Assembly: GCA_000471925.1 (NCBI GenBank) | Contig: CP006667.1 | Coordinates: 1,364,001-1,428,000, forward strand | Length of the DNA: 64,000 bases | Reading direction: 5' to 3' | Source of the DNA: Ralstonia pickettii DTP0602 | GTDB taxonomy: Bacteria; Pseudomonadota; Gammaproteobacteria; Burkholderiales; Burkholderiaceae | Shown here: positions 29,791-39,396 of the stretch, in pieces | How the letters are laid out: each line of letters opens with the position of its first letter | Numbering within the stretch: position 1 is the first letter of the stretch | The notes under the pieces: model-generated | Told to the model about the DNA's origin: nothing | Database searches by the model: none | What the model saw: only the letters and a program-made list of their open reading frames with translations | Position numbers and translations under genes: made by a program

Positions 29791-29829
29791 GACCCCTGTG
29801 GCGCGATGCGTCGCAGGGGTTTTTTCTTT
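29791..29829 (+). terminator. Terminator of scoAB
   Basis: ACCCCTG pairs with CAGGGGT around an inner GC-rich loop, followed by TTTTTTCTTT. It lies just after the scoB stop. Confidence 0.8.
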
Positions 29830-29987
29830 GGGGGTCGGATCTCGGCACCTGCCCGCCCGGACTATGCCGGACGGGTGGGGATGCTAGCTCTTCCGGCGAA
29901 TACCCGGGCGCCGCCGCGCGCCCTATGCTGGCCGCTTTCCGGCAGGGCACTGCCCGGCCATGGATAAATCCTCACGGAAGGTGCGCG

Positions 29988-30371
29988 ATGCCGGCTTCCC
30001 CGAACCGATCCCTGCCACTGGTGTACGCCTGCTCCGGCTGCTCCAGCGTGGCGCAACTGGCCAATGCCTGCGCGGTGCGGCTCGACCGCAGCGGGCGTGC
30101 GGAAATGTCTTGCATCAGCGGCGTGGGCGGCGGCGTGCCTGCGCTGACGCGCGTGGCGCAATCCGGCCGGCCGATCCTGGCGCTGGACGGCTGTCCGCTG
30201 GCGTGCGTACAGGCCTGCCTGGCGGGCGTGGGCGTGGCGCCGGACCAGCACCTGGTGCTGAACCGGCTGGGCGCGGTCAAGCGCCAGCACGGCGAATGCA
30301 CCGAGGGCGAAACCGAGGCGGTGTGGCGGGAGGTGGAAGCGGCGCTGGCGAGCCTTGCCAGCGCGCATTGA
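29988..30371 (+). CDS. Putative zinc-binding protein (DGC domain)
   Basis: A 127-residue cysteine-rich protein. It begins LPLVYACSGCSSVAQLANAC and has MSCISGVGG and LDGCPLACVQACL, the four-cysteine pattern of the DGC family. Families of this type are thought to bind zinc or an Fe-S centre; no enzymatic role is known. The ATG at 29988 has a GGAAGG site. It is convergent with the DUF411 gene, another metal-linked protein. Confidence 0.8.
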   Translation: MPASPNRSLPLVYACSGCSSVAQLANACAVRLDRSGRAEMSCISGVGGGVPALTRVAQSGRPILALDGCPLACVQACLAGVGVAPDQHLVLNRLGAVKRQHGECTEGETEAVWREVEAALASLASAH

Positions 30372-30411
30372 TGACCGGATGCACCGACGGCGCATCCGGC
30401 AAGGCAATCCG

Positions 30412-30900
30412 TCAGGCCGCCGGCTTGTTGTAGCTGGCAAACACCGAGGCCGCGCCGTCGGCCTTGACCAGCAGCACGTCGAACGGGTCCTTGCGCGGGC
30501 CCTGTTCCATGCCCGGCGAGCCGACCGGCATGCCCGGCACCGCCAGCCCGACCGCCTTGGGTTTGGCCGCAAGCAGCTTGCGGATATCCGCCGCCGGCAC
30601 GTGTCCCTCGATCGCGTAGCCGCCGATATACCCGGTATGGCACGAGCCAAAACGCTCCGGCATGCCGAAGCGCTTGCGGTAGACGCCGGTATCCTCGACG
30701 TCATGCACGGTCACGGTGAAGCCATTGGCGCGCAGGTGCTTGACCCAGTCTTCGCAGCAGCCGCACAGCGGGCTCTTGTAGACGTCGATGGCCAGAGGCT
30801 TTGCCTGGGCGAATGCATCGGCCACAGGCCCCAGCACGCCCACAGCGAGCGTGCCGAGCGCCAGCGCACCGAGGGTGCCGAGGAAGCGTCGTCGTTGCAT
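30412..30900 (-). CDS. DUF411 periplasmic metal-binding protein
   Basis: A 162-residue exported protein. The twin-arginine-like leader MQRRRFLGTLGALALG suggests Tat export. The mature part has YKSPLCGCCEDWVKHLRANG, a CxCC thioredoxin-like copper-binding motif, and SCHTGYIGGYAIEGHVPA. DUF411 proteins are often found with copper-resistance genes; none is adjacent here. It sits 10 bp downstream of bdhA and may share its mRNA. Confidence 0.85.
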   Translation of the reverse strand: MQRRRFLGTLGALALGTLAVGVLGPVADAFAQAKPLAIDVYKSPLCGCCEDWVKHLRANGFTVTVHDVEDTGVYRKRFGMPERFGSCHTGYIGGYAIEGHVPAADIRKLLAAKPKAVGLAVPGMPVGSPGMEQGPRKDPFDVLLVKADGAASVFASYNKPAA

Positions 30901-30910
30901 CCGCCGCTCC

Positions 30911-31687
30911 TTACTGCGCCACCCAGCCGCCGTCCATGTTCCAGATCGCACCGCGCACCTGGCGCGCCGCTTCGGACGACAGGAACACCGCCAGCGCGCC
31001 CAGTTCGTCGGGCGTGACAAACTGGCCCGAAGGCTGCTTCTCCAGCACCAGCTCGCGCTTGGCCTGCTCCACCGGGATGCCTTCCTTCTGCGCACGCGCT
31101 TCCACCTGCTTCTGCACCAGCGGGGTCAGCACCCAGCCCGGGCAGATCGCGTTGGCGGTCACGCCGGTCTGCGCGGTTTCCAGCGCGGTGACCTTGGTAA
31201 ACCCGACGATGCCGTGCTTGGCCGCCACGTAGGCCGACTTGTTCGCCGAGGCCACCAGCCCGTGCGTGGAAGCGACGTTGATGATGCGGCCCCAGTTCTT
31301 CTGCTTCATGCCGGGCAGCACCAGGCGGGTGGTGTGGAAGGCCGAGGTCAGGTTGATGGCGATGATCGCGTCCCAGCGCTCGGGCGGGAAGTCCTCGATG
31401 CTGGCCACATGCTGGATGCCGGCGTTATTGACCAGGATGTCGGCGCCGCCGAAGTCGGACTCGGCGTAGCGCATCATGTCCTCGATCTCGGCCGCCTTGC
31501 TCATGTCCGCGGCGTGGTAGCCGACCCGGATGCCCTGGCCGGCCTGCGCGATCTCGTTCTTTGCGGCGTCCGCGTCACCAAAGCCGTTGACGATGATGTT
31601 GGCGCCCTGAGCCGCCAGCGCCTTCGCGATGCCGAGCCCGATGCCGCTGGTCGAACCAGTCACCAGTGCGGTCTTGCCGTTGAGCAT
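30911..31687 (-). CDS. bdhA: D-3-hydroxybutyrate dehydrogenase
   Basis: A 258-residue SDR that interconverts 3-hydroxybutyrate and acetoacetate with NAD. It has VTGSTSGIGLGIAKALA, VNNAGIQHVASIEDF, and the catalytic Ser-Tyr-Lys in VASTHGLVASANKSAYVAAK. Length, the conserved CPGWVLTPLVQKQ, and the HVASIE substrate loop match bacterial 3-hydroxybutyrate dehydrogenases. It fits with scoAB two genes away in polyhydroxybutyrate and ketone-body use. Confidence 0.92.
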   Translation of the reverse strand: MLNGKTALVTGSTSGIGLGIAKALAAQGANIIVNGFGDADAAKNEIAQAGQGIRVGYHAADMSKAAEIEDMMRYAESDFGGADILVNNAGIQHVASIEDFPPERWDAIIAINLTSAFHTTRLVLPGMKQKNWGRIINVASTHGLVASANKSAYVAAKHGIVGFTKVTALETAQTGVTANAICPGWVLTPLVQKQVEARAQKEGIPVEQAKRELVLEKQPSGQFVTPDELGALAVFLSSEAARQVRGAIWNMDGGWVAQ

Positions 31688-31802
31688 GTAAGCCTCCGTC
31701 GAGAGAGAATGGGATGCCACGGTAGGGATGCCACAGTGAGGGCGGACCGCGCCGTGGCGGTGCGCGGCAGCGTGTGCGGTGGTGCAGACACTGTGCTGTG
31801 GC

Positions 31803-31826
31803 ATTGTACCCGCTGCGGCGTACAAT
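31803..31826. promoter_or_regulatory. Inverted repeat with divergent TACAAT boxes between bdhA and a hydrolase gene
   Basis: ATTGTAC and GTACAAT are perfect 7-bp inverted arms, 10 bp apart. Each arm contains TACAAT on its own strand, so they are likely the -10 boxes of divergent promoters. The same ATTGTA/TACAAT arms occur upstream of scoA. Confidence 0.5.
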
Positions 31827-31896
31827 CCAGCTTTGCTCAACCTCCGGCGGCGCCGCTTTTTTTGCGGCCAGCGGTCGGGTTCGTCAGGGAGTCCAG

Positions 31897-32781
31897 ATGT
31901 CTGCCAGTCCGCGCCTCGGTTTTGTCCAGTGCATCAGCCCGGCGGGCCTGCACCGCATGGCCTACCACGAGTGGGGCGACCCCGCCAACCCGCGCGTGCT
32001 GATGTGCGTACACGGGCTGACGCGCACCGGCCGCGACTTCGATACCGTCGCCAGCGCGCTGTGCGGCGACTACCGCGTGGTCTGCCCCGATGTGGCGGGC
32101 CGCGGGCGCTCGGAATGGCTGGCCAATCCCAACAGCTACGTGGTGCCACAGTACGTGTCCGACATGGTCACGCTGATTGCGCGGCTCAACGTGGAGCAGG
32201 TGGACTGGTTCGGCACCTCGATGGGCGGCCTGATCGGCATGGGGCTGGCCGGGCTGCCGAAGTCGCCGGTGCGCAAGCTGCTGCTCAACGACGTGGGCCC
32301 GAAGCTGGCGCCCTCGGCGGTGGAGCGGATCGGCGCCTACCTGGGCCTGCCGGTGCGCTTCAAGACCTTCGAGGAAGGGCTGGCGTACCTGCAGACCATC
32401 AGCGCCTCATTCGGCCGCCACACGCCCGATCAATGGCGCGAGCTGAACGCCGCCATCCTGAAGCCGGTGCAGGGTACTGAAGGCCTGGAATGGGGCTTGC
32501 ATTACGATCCGCAGCTTGCCACGCCGTTCCGCCAGTCCACGCCGGAGCTTATTGCCCTGGGTGAAACTGCACTGTGGCGCAGCTTCGAGGCCATCGAAGG
32601 GCCGGTGCTGGTGGTGCGCGGCGCGCAGTCCGACCTGCTGCTGCGGGAGACCGTGGCCGAGATGGTGGCGCGCGGCAAGCATGTGAGTTCGGTGGAAGTG
32701 CCCGACGTGGGCCACGCCCCGACCTTTGTCGATCCGGCGCAGATTGCCATCGCCCGCCAGTTTTTTGTCGGGGGCGCGTGA
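31897..32781 (+). CDS. alpha/beta hydrolase
   Basis: A 294-residue hydrolase. VLMCVHGLTRTGRDFDTVAS holds the oxyanion site, the nucleophile elbow is FGTSMGGLIGMG, and the catalytic His lies in PDVGHAPTF near the end. The Asp is probably in LVVRGAQSDLL. The ATG at 31897 is preferred over the open frame upstream because it precedes the conserved core. A RidA gene follows at 58 bp. Substrate unknown. Confidence 0.85.
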   Translation: MSASPRLGFVQCISPAGLHRMAYHEWGDPANPRVLMCVHGLTRTGRDFDTVASALCGDYRVVCPDVAGRGRSEWLANPNSYVVPQYVSDMVTLIARLNVEQVDWFGTSMGGLIGMGLAGLPKSPVRKLLLNDVGPKLAPSAVERIGAYLGLPVRFKTFEEGLAYLQTISASFGRHTPDQWRELNAAILKPVQGTEGLEWGLHYDPQLATPFRQSTPELIALGETALWRSFEAIEGPVLVVRGAQSDLLLRETVAEMVARGKHVSSVEVPDVGHAPTFVDPAQIAIARQFFVGGA

Positions 32782-32839
32782 GCGTATCGCGCAGCGGACC
32801 TGTTTTTTTTTATCCCTCAACGCATTGTCGTGCATTGTC

Positions 32840-33202
32840 ATGAGTAACCAAGAACTGAAGCGCGCCCACGTGGGCAAGCGATTGTCCGAATACGCGGTCT
32901 ATAACGGCGTGGTCTACCTGGCCGGGCAGGTGCCCGAGGTCGATCCCAAGGCCGATATCCGCGGCCAGACGCGCGAGGTGCTCGGCCATATCGACCGCCT
33001 GCTGGCCGAGGCCGGCAGCGACAAGACCCGCATCCTGTCGTGCCAGATCTTCCTCACCAACGTCGACCTGATCGGCGAGATGAACGAGGTCTGGGACGCC
33101 TGGGTCCCGCAAGGCAACACGCCCCCGCGCGCCACGGTGGAAGCCCGCCTGGCCAATCCCGACTACCTGATCGAAGTGGTGGTGACCGCTGCGCTCAACT
33201 GA
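32840..33202 (+). CDS. RidA family protein (enamine/imine deaminase)
   Basis: A 120-residue YjgF/RidA fold protein. The start VGKRLSEYAVYNGVVYLAGQ and the C-terminal TPPRATVEARLANPDYLIEV contain the family Arg that contacts substrate carboxylate and the acidic residue. Family members hydrolyse reactive 2-aminoacrylate and similar imines. It precedes relA by 15 bp. Confidence 0.88.
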   Translation: MSNQELKRAHVGKRLSEYAVYNGVVYLAGQVPEVDPKADIRGQTREVLGHIDRLLAEAGSDKTRILSCQIFLTNVDLIGEMNEVWDAWVPQGNTPPRATVEARLANPDYLIEVVVTAALN

Positions 33203-33217
33203 TGCAGGCGTAGTGAC

Positions 33218-35446
33218 ATGGTGACGTCCACCGACCTGACCGCGCGGGTCGCGGGCATCCCGGATGCCGAGCTGGTCGAACGCGCGCTGGCTTATGTGCG
33301 TGAGCATGGCGCTGAGGTTGCGCTGCCCACCGGCGAGACCGTGCTGTCGCATGCGCAGGGCATGCTGCGCATCCTCGATGGCCTGCGCGTCGACGATGCC
33401 GCACGCGCCGCCGCCTGCCTGTTCGCGCTGGTGGCCTTCGTGCCCGACACCGAGGCCGATCTCGCGCCGCGCTTCGGCGATGAGGTTGCGCGGCTGGTTA
33501 ATGGCGTGCGCCAGCTGCTGCGCATCGGCGCCATTGCCGGCAGCAGCCGCGCGGATGCCGAGCCGGCCACGCCGTCCAAGAACGAGGTGCAGGCACGCCA
33601 CGAGCAAGTCGAGGCGCTGCGCAAGATGCTGCTGGCGTTCGCGCAGGACATCCGCGTGGTGCTGGTGCGCCTGGCTTCGCGGCTGCAGACGCTGCGCTGG
33701 CTCGCCGAGACCAAGCAGGCGCCGCAGCCGGGCGTGGCGCGCGAGACGCTCGACATCTACGCGCCGCTGGCCAACCGCCTCGGTATCTGGCAGATGAAGT
33801 GGGAGCTGGAGGACCTGGCGTTCCGCTTCGAGCAGCCCGATACCTACAAGCGCATCGCGAAGCTGCTGGACGAGAAGCGTATCGAGCGCGAGGGCTATAT
33901 CGCCAGCGCCATCGCGCGGCTGCAGTCCGAGCTCGCCACCGCCGGCATCCGGGCCGAGGTGAGCGGGCGCCCCAAGCATATCTACAGCATCTGGAAGAAG
34001 ATGCGCGGCAAGGAGCTGGATTTTGCCGACCTGTACGATGTGCGCGCCTTCCGCGTGATCGTCGACGATATCAAGGACTGCTACACGGTGCTGGGTATCG
34101 TCCACCATATCTGGCAGCCGATCCCGCGCGAGTTCGACGACTACATCTCGCGGCCTAAGGCCAACGGCTACAAGTCGCTGCACACGGTGGTGATCGGCGA
34201 CGACGGCCGCGCCTTCGAGGTGCAGATCCGCACGCAGGAGATGCACCACTTTGCCGAATACGGCGTGGCGGCGCACTGGCGCTACAAGGAGGCGGGCAGC
34301 CGCGGCTATGCCGGACAGTTCTCCGCCAGCGAGCGCTATGACGAGAAGATCGCCTGGCTGCGCCAGCTGCTGGCCTGGAAGGACGACGCCGACCACAGCG
34401 TGGCGCACGACGAGTGGGAGCAGATCAAGCACGCCGCGATCGACGATCACATCTACGTGCTGACGCCGCAGGCGCGCGTGGTGGCGCTGCCGCAGGGCGC
34501 GACGCCGCTGGACTTTGCCTACTACCTGCACAGCGACCTGGGCCACCGTTGCCGTGGCGCGCGCGTGGACGGCACCATGGTGCCGCTGAACACGACGCTG
34601 AAGAACGGTCAGACCGTGGAGATCATCGCGGTCAAGCAAGGCGGGCCGTCGCGCGACTGGCTCAATGCCGAGCTCGGCTACCTGGCCAGCAGTCGCGCGC
34701 GTGCCAAGGTGCGGGCGTGGTTCAACGCGCTCGATTCGCAGGAGACCATCGCGCAGGGCCGCGCGCTGATCGACAAGACGCTGCAGCGCGAAGGCAAGAC
34801 CGCGGTCAAGCTGGAAGACCTGGCGACGCGGCTGGGCTTCAAGACGCCGGACGATCTGTTCGCGGCGGTGGCCAAGGACGAGTTCAGCCTGCGCCACGTC
34901 GAGCACGCGCTGCGCCACCCGGAAGGGGAAGTGCAGGCGCCGCTGAGCGAGGAAGACGCGGTCACCAAGAAGAGCCGCGCGACCAGCGTGGCGCGCGGCG
35001 CCAAGAGCGGCGTGCTGGTGGTGGGCGTGGATTCGCTGATGACGCAGATGTCGCGCTGCTGCAAGCCGGCGCCGCCGGACGATATTGTGGGCTTTGTCAC
35101 GCGCGGGCGCGGCGTGTCGATCCATCGGCGCAACTGCCATACCTTCCAGCAACTGTCGGCGCGTGCGCCGGAGCGGGTGATCCAGACCGAGTGGGGCAAG
35201 AAGAGCCACGCGGCGGTGTATCCGGTCGATATCCAGGTCGAGGCGATCGACCGGCAGGGGCTGCTGCGCGATATCTCGGAAGTGCTGTCGCGCGAGAAGA
35301 TCAACGTCACCGGCGTGAAGACGCTCTCCAGCAAGGGCGTGGCGCGCATGCAGTTCACCGCCGAAGTGTCCGAGGCTACGCAACTGCAGCGCGCGCTGCA
35401 GTTGATCGAGGACGTGCAGGGGGTGTTGCAGGCGAAAAGAAAGTGA
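33218..35446 (+). CDS. relA: (p)ppGpp synthetase RelA
   Basis: A 742-residue RelA/SpoT homologue. The N-terminal hydrolase domain is degenerate: the HD metal motif is replaced by FVPDTE, so it should only make (p)ppGpp. The synthetase domain has GRPKHIYSIWKKM and EVQIRTQEMHHFAEYGVAAH. The TGS domain (VYVLTPQARVVALPQGATPL), a zinc-finger region with SRCCKP, and a C-terminal ACT domain (AIDRQGLLRDISEVLSREK) follow. It responds to uncharged tRNA on the ribosome. A tRNA-Val gene lies 21 bp downstream. Confidence 0.94.
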   Translation: MVTSTDLTARVAGIPDAELVERALAYVREHGAEVALPTGETVLSHAQGMLRILDGLRVDDAARAAACLFALVAFVPDTEADLAPRFGDEVARLVNGVRQLLRIGAIAGSSRADAEPATPSKNEVQARHEQVEALRKMLLAFAQDIRVVLVRLASRLQTLRWLAETKQAPQPGVARETLDIYAPLANRLGIWQMKWELEDLAFRFEQPDTYKRIAKLLDEKRIEREGYIASAIARLQSELATAGIRAEVSGRPKHIYSIWKKMRGKELDFADLYDVRAFRVIVDDIKDCYTVLGIVHHIWQPIPREFDDYISRPKANGYKSLHTVVIGDDGRAFEVQIRTQEMHHFAEYGVAAHWRYKEAGSRGYAGQFSASERYDEKIAWLRQLLAWKDDADHSVAHDEWEQIKHAAIDDHIYVLTPQARVVALPQGATPLDFAYYLHSDLGHRCRGARVDGTMVPLNTTLKNGQTVEIIAVKQGGPSRDWLNAELGYLASSRARAKVRAWFNALDSQETIAQGRALIDKTLQREGKTAVKLEDLATRLGFKTPDDLFAAVAKDEFSLRHVEHALRHPEGEVQAPLSEEDAVTKKSRATSVARGAKSGVLVVGVDSLMTQMSRCCKPAPPDDIVGFVTRGRGVSIHRRNCHTFQQLSARAPERVIQTEWGKKSHAAVYPVDIQVEAIDRQGLLRDISEVLSREKINVTGVKTLSSKGVARMQFTAEVSEATQLQRALQLIEDVQGVLQAKRK

Positions 35447-35467
35447 TGCTATACTTGCGGCTTCGCT

Positions 35468-35544
35468 AGGCTCGTAGCTCAGCTGGTTAGAGCACCACCT
35501 TGACATGGTGGGGGTCGTTGGTTCGAGTCCAATCGAGCCTACCA
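35468..35544 (+). tRNA. tRNA-Val (GAC)
   Basis: A complete 77-nt cloverleaf: acceptor AGGCTCG/CGAGCCT, D-arm GCTC/GAGC, anticodon stem CCACC/GGTGG with loop TTGACAT (anticodon GAC), T-arm GTTGG/CCAAT with TTCGAGT loop, and encoded CCA end. Confidence 0.97.
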
Positions 35545-35916
35545 ACGAATTGCAGTAAAGCAGTAAGAAAAGAAGTGCGGCAAGTCCGATTCAACCCCAT
35601 ACGGAACGGAAGGGCATCATGGTTATGACACCGCGAACTACTACCGCTGGCAAGCGACAGTAGTCGAGGTGCGCCTTCGGCCCGGTTGGATCGGGTTTGA
35701 CAAAGAGAAACGCGGCCTTGGCCGCGTTTTTTTTCGTCTGTCGCCTGCCAGCTCCCTGATAAGCTGCCGGCTTTCGCGTCAAGCGAGGCAAGGCCGCAAA
35801 GAACAATCGCCGGATCGTGCGCAAACAGATAAGCACGCGGGCCGGTGCCACAAGATGCAGTTTGATCCGCTCGGGCGAAGCGCAAGTCGCCGCCGGCGGA
35901 ATCCTGGAGAGTCGAA
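35545..35916 (+). other. Leader region between tRNA-Val and thrS
   Basis: No convincing gene lies in these 372 bp. The only clear signal is a terminator hairpin at 35709-35734; the 182 bp after it should hold the thrS promoter and leader. I see no T-box and no obvious operator mimic, though an E. coli-type autoregulatory fold was not excluded. Confidence 0.5.
35709..35734 (+). terminator. Terminator upstream of thrS
   Basis: AACGCGGCC and GGCCGCGTT form a perfect stem with a tight loop, followed by a run of eight T. It probably ends the tRNA-Val transcript. Confidence 0.8.
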
Positions 35917-37824
35917 ATGATCGCAATCACGCTGCCGGATGGGTCCCGCCGCGAGTTTCCCGGCCCGGTGACGGTTGCCGAAGTGGCGCAGAGCATCGGC
36001 TCCGGCCTGGCCAAGGCCGCGCTGGCTGGCAAGGTGGATGGCACGCTGGTCGACGCGAGCTACCAGATCGACCGCGACGTTGAGCTGGCCATCGTCACGG
36101 ACAAGGACGCCGACGGCGTCGATGTGATCCGCCACTCCACGGCGCACTTGCTGGCCTACGCCGTCAAGGAGCTGTATCCCGAAGCTCAGGTGACGATCGG
36201 GCCGGTGATCGAAAACGGCTTCTACTACGACTTCGCCTACAAGCGTCCCTTCACGCCCGAAGACCTGGCCGCCATCGAAAAGAAGATGACGGAGCTCGCC
36301 CGCAAGGACGAGAAGGTCGTGCGCGAAGTGTGGAACCGCGACGAAGCCGTGGCGCTGTTCGAGTCGATGGGCGAGAAGTACAAGGCCGAGATCATCGCCT
36401 CGATCCCGGCTGACCAGGAAATCGGCCTGTACCGCGAAGGCAATTTCGTCGACCTGTGCCGCGGTCCGCACGTGCCGTCCACGGGCAAGCTGAAGGTCTT
36501 CAAGCTGATGAAGGTGGCCGGCGCCTACTGGCGCGGCGACTCCAACAACGAGATGCTCCAGCGCATCTACGGCACGGCCTGGGCCAGGAAGGAAGACCAG
36601 GAAGCCTACCTGCACATGCTGGAAGAGGCCGAGAAGCGCGACCACCGCAAGCTGGGCAAGTCGCTCGACCTGTTCCACCTGCAGGAAGAGGCGCCCGGCA
36701 TGGTGTTTTGGCACCCGAAGGGTTGGCAGGTGTGGCAGGCTGTCGAGCAGTACATGCGCGTCCGCCTGGGCGACGCCGGCTACCAGGAGGTGCGCACGCC
36801 GCAGGTGATGGACCGTTCGCTCTGGGAAAAGTCCGGCCACTGGCAGAACTACAAAGAGAACATGTTCGTCACGGAGTCGGAGAAGCACGACTACGCGATC
36901 AAGCCGATGAATTGTCCGGGCCACGTGCAGATTTTCAACCACGGCCTGCGTTCGTACCGCGACCTGCCGCTGCGCCTGGCCGAGTTCGGCGCCTGCCATC
37001 GCAACGAGCCCTCGGGCGCGCTGCACGGCCTGATGCGCGTGCGCGGCTTTGTGCAGGACGATGCGCATATCTTCTGCACGGAAGAGCAGATCGTGGCCGA
37101 GGCCAAGGCCTTCAACGAACTGGCGTTCGGAGTCTACGACGACTTCGGCTTCAAGGACGTGGCGGTCAAGCTGTCGCTGCGCCCCGCGCAGCGTGCCGGC
37201 TCGGACGAGGTCTGGGATCACGCCGAAGAGGGCCTGCGCCTGGCGTTGCGCGCCTGCGGCGTGGACTGGGAAGAGCTGCCGGGCGAGGGTGCTTTCTACG
37301 GCCCCAAGGTCGAGTACCACATCAAGGACGCGATCGGCCGCTCGTGGCAGTGCGGCACGCTGCAGCTTGACCTGGTGCTGCCTGAACGCCTTGGTGCCGA
37401 ATACGTCTCTGAGGACAATTCGCGCAAGCGCCCGGTGATGCTGCATCGCGCGATTCTGGGTTCGTTCGAGCGCTTCCTGGGCATCCTGCTGGAAAACCAT
37501 GCCGGTGCGCTGCCGGCGTGGCTTGCCCCGGAACAGGTTGTGGTCATGAATATCGCGGATTCGCAGGCGGAATATGCTGAAAACGTCGTGCAATCGCTGC
37601 AAAAACAAGGGTTTAGGGCCAAGGCGGATTTGCGTAACGAGAAAATTACGTATAAAATCCGCGAGCATTCGCTTCAGAAGGTTCCCTACCTGCTAGTGGT
37701 GGGCGACAAGGAGCGGGATGCCAGTCAAGTGGCCGTGCGTGCCCGTGGCAACGTGGATCTGGGTGTGATGCCCGTCTCCGCGTTTGTTGAGCGTCTGCAA
37801 CACGACGTCGCCAGCAAAGCCTGA
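35917..37824 (+). CDS. thrS: Threonyl-tRNA synthetase
   Basis: A 635-residue class II synthetase. An N-terminal TGS domain ([20 protein letters not shown]) precedes the editing domain ([20 protein letters not shown]). The catalytic core has the zinc Cys in [12 protein letters not shown], motif 2 in [20 protein letters not shown], and motif 3 in [19 protein letters not shown]. An anticodon-binding domain ends the chain. It starts the conserved thrS-infC-rpmI-rplT cluster. Confidence 0.97.
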   Translation: MIAITLPDGSRREFPGPVTVAEVAQSIGSGLAKAALAGKVDGTLVDASYQIDRDVELAIVTDKDADGVDVIRHSTAHLLAYAVKELYPEAQVTIGPVIENGFYYDFAYKRPFTPEDLAAIEKKMTELARKDEKVVREVWNRDEAVALFESMGEKYKAEIIASIPADQEIGLYREGNFVDLCRGPHVPSTGKLKVFKLMKVAGAYWRGDSNNEMLQRIYGTAWARKEDQEAYLHMLEEAEKRDHRKLGKSLDLFHLQEEAPGMVFWHPKGWQVWQAVEQYMRVRLGDAGYQEVRTPQVMDRSLWEKSGHWQNYKENMFVTESEKHDYAIKPMNCPGHVQIFNHGLRSYRDLPLRLAEFGACHRNEPSGALHGLMRVRGFVQDDAHIFCTEEQIVAEAKAFNELAFGVYDDFGFKDVAVKLSLRPAQRAGSDEVWDHAEEGLRLALRACGVDWEELPGEGAFYGPKVEYHIKDAIGRSWQCGTLQLDLVLPERLGAEYVSEDNSRKRPVMLHRAILGSFERFLGILLENHAGALPAWLAPEQVVVMNIADSQAEYAENVVQSLQKQGFRAKADLRNEKITYKIREHSLQKVPYLLVVGDKERDASQVAVRARGNVDLGVMPVSAFVERLQHDVASKA

Positions 37825-37872
37825 TGGGTGGTGAGCACGGCTTGTTTTTTTGTCTTCTTGAGGTAACGCAAC

Positions 37873-38394
37873 ATCGCTACGGACAAAGGTCATCGCATCA
37901 ACCGGGAAATCAGCGCGCCTGAGCTGCGCCTGGTAGGGGTTGATAACGAGCAGCTCGGCATCGTCAAGTTCATGGACGCGCTTCGGCTGGCTGAGGATAA
38001 GGACTTGGACCTGGTGGAGATCGCGCCGAACGCGGTTCCTCCCGTCGCCCGGATCATGGATTACGGGAAGTTCAAGTACGAGGAAGCCAAGCGTGCCCAC
38101 GAGGCCAAGCTGAAGCAGAAAATCATCCAGGTCAAGGAAGTCAAGTTCCGCCCCGGTACGGATGATGGCGACTACAACGTCAAGCTGCGCAACCTGAAGC
38201 GCTTCCTGGAAGACGGCGACAAGACCAAGATCACGCTGCGGTTCCGTGGTCGCGAGATGGCGCACCAGGAAATCGGCGCACGCATGCTCGAACGCCTGAA
38301 GGCGGACCTGGAAGAAATCGGACAGGTCGAGCAGATGCCGAAGATGGAAGGGCGCCAGATGGTGATGGTGCTCGCCCCCAAGAAGAAGAAGTAA
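37873..38394 (+). CDS. infC: Translation initiation factor IF-3
   Basis: A 173-residue IF-3. Homology requires a start at the ATC codon at 37873, giving (M)[20 protein letters not shown]. This near-cognate start is the known device by which IF-3 represses its own translation. The N-domain ([21 protein letters not shown]) and C-domain ([14 protein letters not shown] region, [12 protein letters not shown]) are both intact. An ATG-only search would begin at 37972 and lose the first 33 residues. Confidence 0.95.
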   Translation: MATDKGHRINREISAPELRLVGVDNEQLGIVKFMDALRLAEDKDLDLVEIAPNAVPPVARIMDYGKFKYEEAKRAHEAKLKQKIIQVKEVKFRPGTDDGDYNVKLRNLKRFLEDGDKTKITLRFRGREMAHQEIGARMLERLKADLEEIGQVEQMPKMEGRQMVMVLAPKKKK

Positions 38395-38561
38395 TTCCTG
38401 CGCGATGCAGCGGCCGGGATGCCAGGCATCCCGGCGTTGCTTCGTGCGGAAGTGGCGCGCGGCCTGCAAGGGTCGTCGTGCAACAACAAGTGGATGCGGG
38501 TCTTGCAAGCGTCGGCGTGAGCCGTCCACCTGCATGCATGTCATATGAGCTGGAGTTTTTC

Positions 38562-38759
38562 ATGCCGAAGATGAAGACGAAGAAAAGCGCCTCCAAGCGC
38601 TTTACTGCCCGTCCGAACGGTTCGTTCAAGCGTGGCCAGGCCTTCAAGCGTCACATCCTGACCAAGAAGACCACCAAGAACAAGCGTCAACTGCGCGGTA
38701 CTCAGGACGTCCATGAGACGAACCTGAAGTCGGTGCGCGCGATGATGCCTTACGCATAA
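38562..38759 (+). CDS. rpmI: 50S ribosomal protein L35
   Basis: A 65-residue basic protein beginning [16 protein letters not shown], with [19 protein letters not shown], the L35 pattern. The frame is open upstream but the ATG at 38562 is the conserved start. It lies between infC and rplT. Confidence 0.96.
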   Translation: MPKMKTKKSASKRFTARPNGSFKRGQAFKRHILTKKTTKNKRQLRGTQDVHETNLKSVRAMMPYA

Positions 38760-38787
38760 CCCCTGACGATAACGAAAGGAGAATTAC

Positions 38788-39144
38788 ATGCCTCGAGTAA
38801 AGCGTGGGGTCACTGCACGGGCCCGTCACAAGAAAGTCATCGACGCTGCCAAGGGTTACCGCGGCCGTCGCAATAATGTCTACCGCATCGCCAAGCAGGC
38901 GGTCATGCGTGCTGGCCAGTACGCGTACCGCGATCGCCGCAACAAGAAGCGCGTGTTCCGCGCTCTGTGGATTGCGCGTATCAATGCCGCGACGCGTGAG
39001 CATGGCATGACCTACAGCGTGTTCATGAACGGTCTGAAGAAGGCCTCGATTGAACTGGACCGCAAGGTGCTGTCGGACATGGCTATTCACGACAAGCCTG
39101 CCTTTGCCGCCATCGTCAACCAGGTGAAAGCCACCGTTGCCTGA
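38788..39144 (+). CDS. rplT: 50S ribosomal protein L20
   Basis: A 118-residue basic protein with the L20 start [20 protein letters not shown] and [27 protein letters not shown] precedes the ATG. In other bacteria L20 represses this operon translationally; no leader fold was assessed here. A strong terminator follows. Confidence 0.97.
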
Positions 39145-39222
39145 TGCCGGCTGCGGTAGCGCGTAAGCGCTGCCGGGCAAGCACCGACCGCAAGGTCGAC
39201 CGCCGACCGCAAGGTCTGCTGA

Positions 39223-39252
39223 AACGGGGCTCCTCACCGAGCCCCGTTTTTA
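39223..39252 (+). terminator. Terminator after rplT
   Basis: ACGGGGCTC pairs with GAGCCCCGT around a six-base loop, followed by TTTTATTT. Just upstream GACCGCAAGGTC occurs twice (about 39186 and 39205), each itself a small hairpin. Confidence 0.85.
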
Positions 39253-39396
39253 TTTGCGGTTCCGGATACCGTTTTGCGCCAGGCGTCGAGACGGCATCCG
39301 AAAACGCATACCGCACGTAGTGCCAACCCACGTCGGGCCGGCCATTGTCTTTTGTCATTGGTCCGACCGACGCCAGAACACGCCACGACCGCCGCC

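Noticed and set aside
39186..39216. GACCGCAAGGTC twice before the rplT terminator, considered as a CRISPR-like repeat
   Set aside because: Only two 12-bp copies, no spacer pattern, no cas genes anywhere in the window.
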